64,000 nucleotides of DNA, taken from assembly GCA_029007725.1 (NCBI GenBank), contig JAQXIJ010000046.1, positions 1 to 64,000 on the forward strand. The letters are read 5' to 3'. This DNA comes from Bacillota bacterium. GTDB taxonomy: Bacteria; Bacillota; Clostridia; UBA1381. Made by a program: the position numbers and the translations under genes. A model generated the notes under the pieces. The model made no database searches, was not told the origin of the DNA, and saw only the letters and a list, made by a program, of their open reading frames with translations. Positions 61,895 through 64,000 of the stretch are shown here, piece after piece. Within the stretch, counting starts at the first letter, position 1; each line of letters begins with the position of its first letter.

Positions 61895-63163
61895 TTATTC
61901 AAAGGTTCTTACCACAAAAAAATTGCCGTCATTTCTTTCGGAAGTATAGCCCCAGTTGTTGTCTTCATCAAACTCACAGTCAAGATGAACAAAAAGCATA
62001 TCTCCGTTATATTGGTTCACATATGCGTCGCTTTGAAGAACGCCATGCTTTTCCGTGCCGTCCGGAGAAGTGTAATCGAAGGCATAATCCGAACTTTTAT
62101 CCTTGCGGTTTGCCGTGAAACTGATGTTTATATCCTCGTCCGTGCCGGTAACCGCCAATGTTCCGGTCACGGTATCGCCGTCAACCGCTGTGATGGTCAG
62201 AACTCTTTCACCGACTTTTGTGCATACGTCGTCTTTTGTGGTAATGATGTTGCTCTTGTATGTTCCTATTGCGGATTTTGAAATATTATTATCGGCGCAA
62301 CGATCATCTCTGGTTGTGATATTTTCCGGGTCAACAAAAGGAGCAACGACAACGGTGGAGTTTAAATCGAACAGCCTCATACTGCATGAAATCTCAATAA
62401 TATGGTCCTTCCCGTCCTTGTCCTTGCCTGTAAGAATTGCCTCTCCGGCAAAACTGTCTAAAAGTCCGTCTGCACTTTCAGAAGCCTTTCCGTTTAGCTC
62501 ACTGCAATACAGATCATCCTTAATCTGCGGAAATCCCGATTTTTTGAGATCATACGAGTCGAGCAGACTGTACTTCATTGCTACGCTCGAAAGCGCGTTC
62601 ACAAGCGCCGGGATCTGTGAATTTTCAAGGTTGCCGTAATACAGCTTGCCGCCATTTTCGGTATCCTTTACCTGAATAAAATGCTTCATATTGCTGATCA
62701 TTGCGTCGGCAATGCGCTCAATATCCTTTGCTATATCCTCATCGAACGGGTCTTCCAATTCGATCTTACTGTCTTCCTCCTTGGCGAAATTATACTGATA
62801 ATACTTGCCATCGCCGTTGTCCTTATAAATTGTCTTCTCATTGTCATGGTAATTGTAGCTGCTTGTTTCCCCGTCTTGTGTATTGAACCTTTTGACGGTA
62901 TTTTCTTCACGCTGATTCTTAAAATCAATTCTCATTTCTTCCGAACTGGACTCAATCAGCTTTCCGTCACACTTAATTTCAAGCGCTACATTTGCTGAAA
63001 AGCTGTCTATGTTTTTCGTAAGCACCTTTGTCGTATTTTTAAGCGCCTGCTTTGCATCGTTATAACCGTCGCCGATTATTACGTCTGCCAATGCCACCGA
63101 GCTGAACAAAATCGTTCCGGCAACAAACAGACTTATGATTGATGTTTTTCTGTTTACCTTCAT
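61895..63163 (-). CDS. secreted unknown protein of the ABC/two-component locus
   Basis: 422 residues. The N-terminal signal peptide (about 1-26, ending SSVALA) has no lipobox cysteine. The mature protein is acidic and Asp/Lys/Asn-rich. It begins with a helical region (AKQALKNTTKVLTKNIDSF) and continues into beta-rich segments including GERVLTITAVDGDTVTGTLAVTG near 328-350. It resembles exported clostridial proteins encoded beside ABC/two-component modules, but I cannot name a family. First gene of the minus-strand unit, with its own promoter. A role as sensor input or target is inference. Confidence 0.7.
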   Translation of the reverse strand: MKVNRKTSIISLFVAGTILFSSVALADVIIGDGYNDAKQALKNTTKVLTKNIDSFSANVALEIKCDGKLIESSSEEMRIDFKNQREENTVKRFNTQDGETSSYNYHDNEKTIYKDNGDGKYYQYNFAKEEDSKIELEDPFDEDIAKDIERIADAMISNMKHFIQVKDTENGGKLYYGNLENSQIPALVNALSSVAMKYSLLDSYDLKKSGFPQIKDDLYCSELNGKASESADGLLDSFAGEAILTGKDKDGKDHIIEISCSMRLFDLNSTVVVAPFVDPENITTRDDRCADNNISKSAIGTYKSNIITTKDDVCTKVGERVLTITAVDGDTVTGTLAVTGTDEDINISFTANRKDKSSDYAFDYTSPDGTEKHGVLQSDAYVNQYNGDMLFVHLDCEFDEDNNWGYTSERNDGNFFVVRTFE

Positions 63164-63336
63164 TTTATCCTATCCTTTCCGCCTATACCGGCATAAATAT
63201 TTTTTTGCGGCAGCTGAAAATCCTGCCACTCTTTGCGAATCCTGTATTTATAATAACCTTTCACTATTGAAAATAGCTAAACTAAATATTAAATATTTCT
63301 TAAATATAATTAAAACTCTATTATGATTACAGATAC

Positions 63337-63365
63337 AGTATAACACAGCGCTGTTTTGTTTACAA
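63337..63365 (-). promoter_or_regulatory. promoter of the secreted-protein unit, with palindromic spacer
   Basis: Minus-strand TTGTAA (63360-63365), 17-bp spacer, TATACT (63337-63342). The spacer contains the palindrome ACAGCGCTGT (63345-63354), a possible operator for the linked response regulator or another regulator. Confidence 0.6.
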
Positions 63366-63401
63366 GAAAAAATATATTGGTCTTTTCCCGGACAGCTTTG
63401 T

Positions 63402-63430
63402 TTGACAAATGCGGAAAATTAATGTATAAT
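63402..63430 (+). promoter_or_regulatory. consensus promoter of the DtxR-family gene
   Basis: TTGACA (63402-63407), 17-bp spacer, TATAAT (63425-63430), 23 bp before the start codon. It lies back-to-back with the promoter of the secreted-protein unit. Confidence 0.85.
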
Positions 63431-63453
63431 ATCAGCATACTGGGGGTACGGAT

Positions 63454-63828
63454 ATGAAAATTAAAGAATCTGCCGAGAACTATCTTGAGGCAATATTAAT
63501 GCTAAAAAACAAAAACGGCTATGTCCGCAGCATCGACATTGCGAACCACCTTAATTTCACAAAGCCAAGTGTGTCTGTGGCAATGAAATCCTTCCGTGAG
63601 GAGGGGTATGTTACGGTGGATTCCGCCGGTGAAATTTCGCTTACCGAAAAGGGGTTGGAAATTGCCGAAAAAATGTACGAACGCCACCGCCTTATCGCAA
63701 AGGGACTTATGGCTCTCGGTGTTGACGAGGCCACTGCGTACGAGGACAGCTGCAAAATTGAGCACGACCTCAGTGTTACTACCTTTGAAAAAATCAAGGA
63801 TCACCTTAAAAAGAACGGAATTATATAA
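63454..63828 (+). CDS. DtxR/MntR-family metal-dependent regulator
   Basis: 124 residues, short MntR-like type without an SH3-like domain. The winged helix (about 1-65) has ESAENYLEAILML near 5 and IDIANHLNFTKPSVSVAM as recognition region. The dimerisation/metal domain has HRLIAKGLMALGV with the first His, AYEDSCKIEHDLS with Glu and His ligands. Glu and His placement suits Mn/Fe sensing; the metal is not certain. No metal transporter gene is visible nearby on this side. SD is weak (GGGGGTAC). Confidence 0.82.
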   Translation: MKIKESAENYLEAILMLKNKNGYVRSIDIANHLNFTKPSVSVAMKSFREEGYVTVDSAGEISLTEKGLEIAEKMYERHRLIAKGLMALGVDEATAYEDSCKIEHDLSVTTFEKIKDHLKKNGII

Positions 63829-63872
63829 AAAATTCACTGACCGTCTATAAAGTGACGAACAGTGAATTTTTT
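63829..63872. terminator. terminator between the DtxR-family gene and the surface protein
   Basis: Stem AAAATTCACTG / CAGTGAATTTT, 20-nt loop with its own partial pairing, T-run on the plus side. Confidence 0.7.
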
Positions 63873-63880
63873 GTACTTTT

Positions 63881-64000
63881 TTACTTTTCCCAGCCGGCAT
63901 ACAGTGTAAAGCTGTCTGTTGCCGTGTCATTCTGCATATCCCATTTATTTTTGCAATCCCGGTCAAGATACCATCCTGTAAAGTTCCATCCCTCTCTTAC
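63881..64000 (-). CDS. C-terminal end of a surface protein with an InlB B-repeat (partial)
   Basis: A minus-strand frame enters from the right edge and ends at TAA 63881-63883, giving 39 residues. It shows GWNFTGWYLDRDCKNKWDM and TDSFTLYAGWEK, the Listeria-Bacteroides/InlB B-repeat (Flg_new) pattern of Gly-Trp-Tyr ... Leu-Tyr-Ala-x-Trp. Such repeats usually occur in secreted or wall-anchored proteins of gut Firmicutes. The rest of the gene is outside the window. Confidence 0.7.
   Translation of the reverse strand, partial: VREGWNFTGWYLDRDCKNKWDMQNDTATDSFTLYAGWEK

Overview
The window looks like a chromosomal segment of an anaerobic, low-to-moderate G+C Firmicute of class Clostridia, probably a gut-type relative of the Oscillospiraceae/Ruminococcaceae. 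The evidence is the gene content: a reverse rubrerythrin with PerR, a small 2[4Fe-4S] ferredoxin, a giant acyl-CoA dehydratase activase-like protein, a FabK-type fatty-acid operon, RicT, YlxM-Ffh, the clostridial form of PRPP synthetase and AGGAGG-type ribosome binding sites. I see no prophage, CRISPR array or intact insertion sequence. Species cannot be assigned from the sequence alone.

Layout. 1-4200: the end of an acidic-polysaccharide utilisation locus. It has an intact GH88 unsaturated uronyl hydrolase and a heparinase II/III-like lyase, followed by two badly decayed genes (an RraA-family aldolase and a GH130 phosphorylase). 4.7-5.7 kb: rubrerythrin-perR operon with a perfect palindromic Fur/PerR box. 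5.8-9.4 kb: polar amino-acid ABC transporter whose operon also encodes an iron-type alcohol dehydrogenase. 9.4-14.4 kb: small housekeeping and unknown genes (ferredoxin, ricT, prs, DUF975-type membrane protein, two coupled small proteins). 14.7-19.0 kb: 1430-residue activase-like protein. 19.1-26.7 kb: phosphate regulon (pstSCAB-phoU-phoR and a Na/Pi cotransporter), with two Pho boxes of identical architecture. 26.7-34.8 kb: small alarmone synthetase, TagO/WecA, TrpRS, an aminotransferase, GlnRS and GluRS. 35-43.4 kb: an unknown protein, then murA-divIB-ftsZ and the ylxM-ffh-rpsP-khpA-rimM-trmD operon. 44-47.7 kb: a sugar nucleotidyltransferase, five tRNA genes (Val, Asp, Phe, Gly, Cys), an AT-rich FAD oxidoreductase and two pseudogene scraps. 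47.7-57 kb: MATE exporter, a TetR regulator and the type II fatty-acid synthesis operon fabH-acpP-fabK-fabD-fabG-fabF-fabZ-accD-accA, which lacks accB and accC. 57-64 kb: an Ogt-type methyltransferase with a premature stop, a Cys-rich unknown protein, a secreted protein with ABC transporter and two-component system, a DtxR/MntR-type regulator and the end of a surface protein with an InlB-type repeat.

How the genes work together. The phosphate block is a coherent regulon: high-affinity Pst uptake, PhoU, a PhoR-like sensor and a low-affinity Na/Pi carrier share the same promoter design. The fatty-acid block carries its own TetR-type regulator behind a promoter overlapped by an inverted repeat. 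No clearly undescribed system stands out. The observations most worth checking are the circularly permuted PstS, the matched Pho boxes, the decayed uronate locus, the dehydrogenase inside the amino-acid transporter operon, the acc-deficient fab operon and the truncated methyltransferase.
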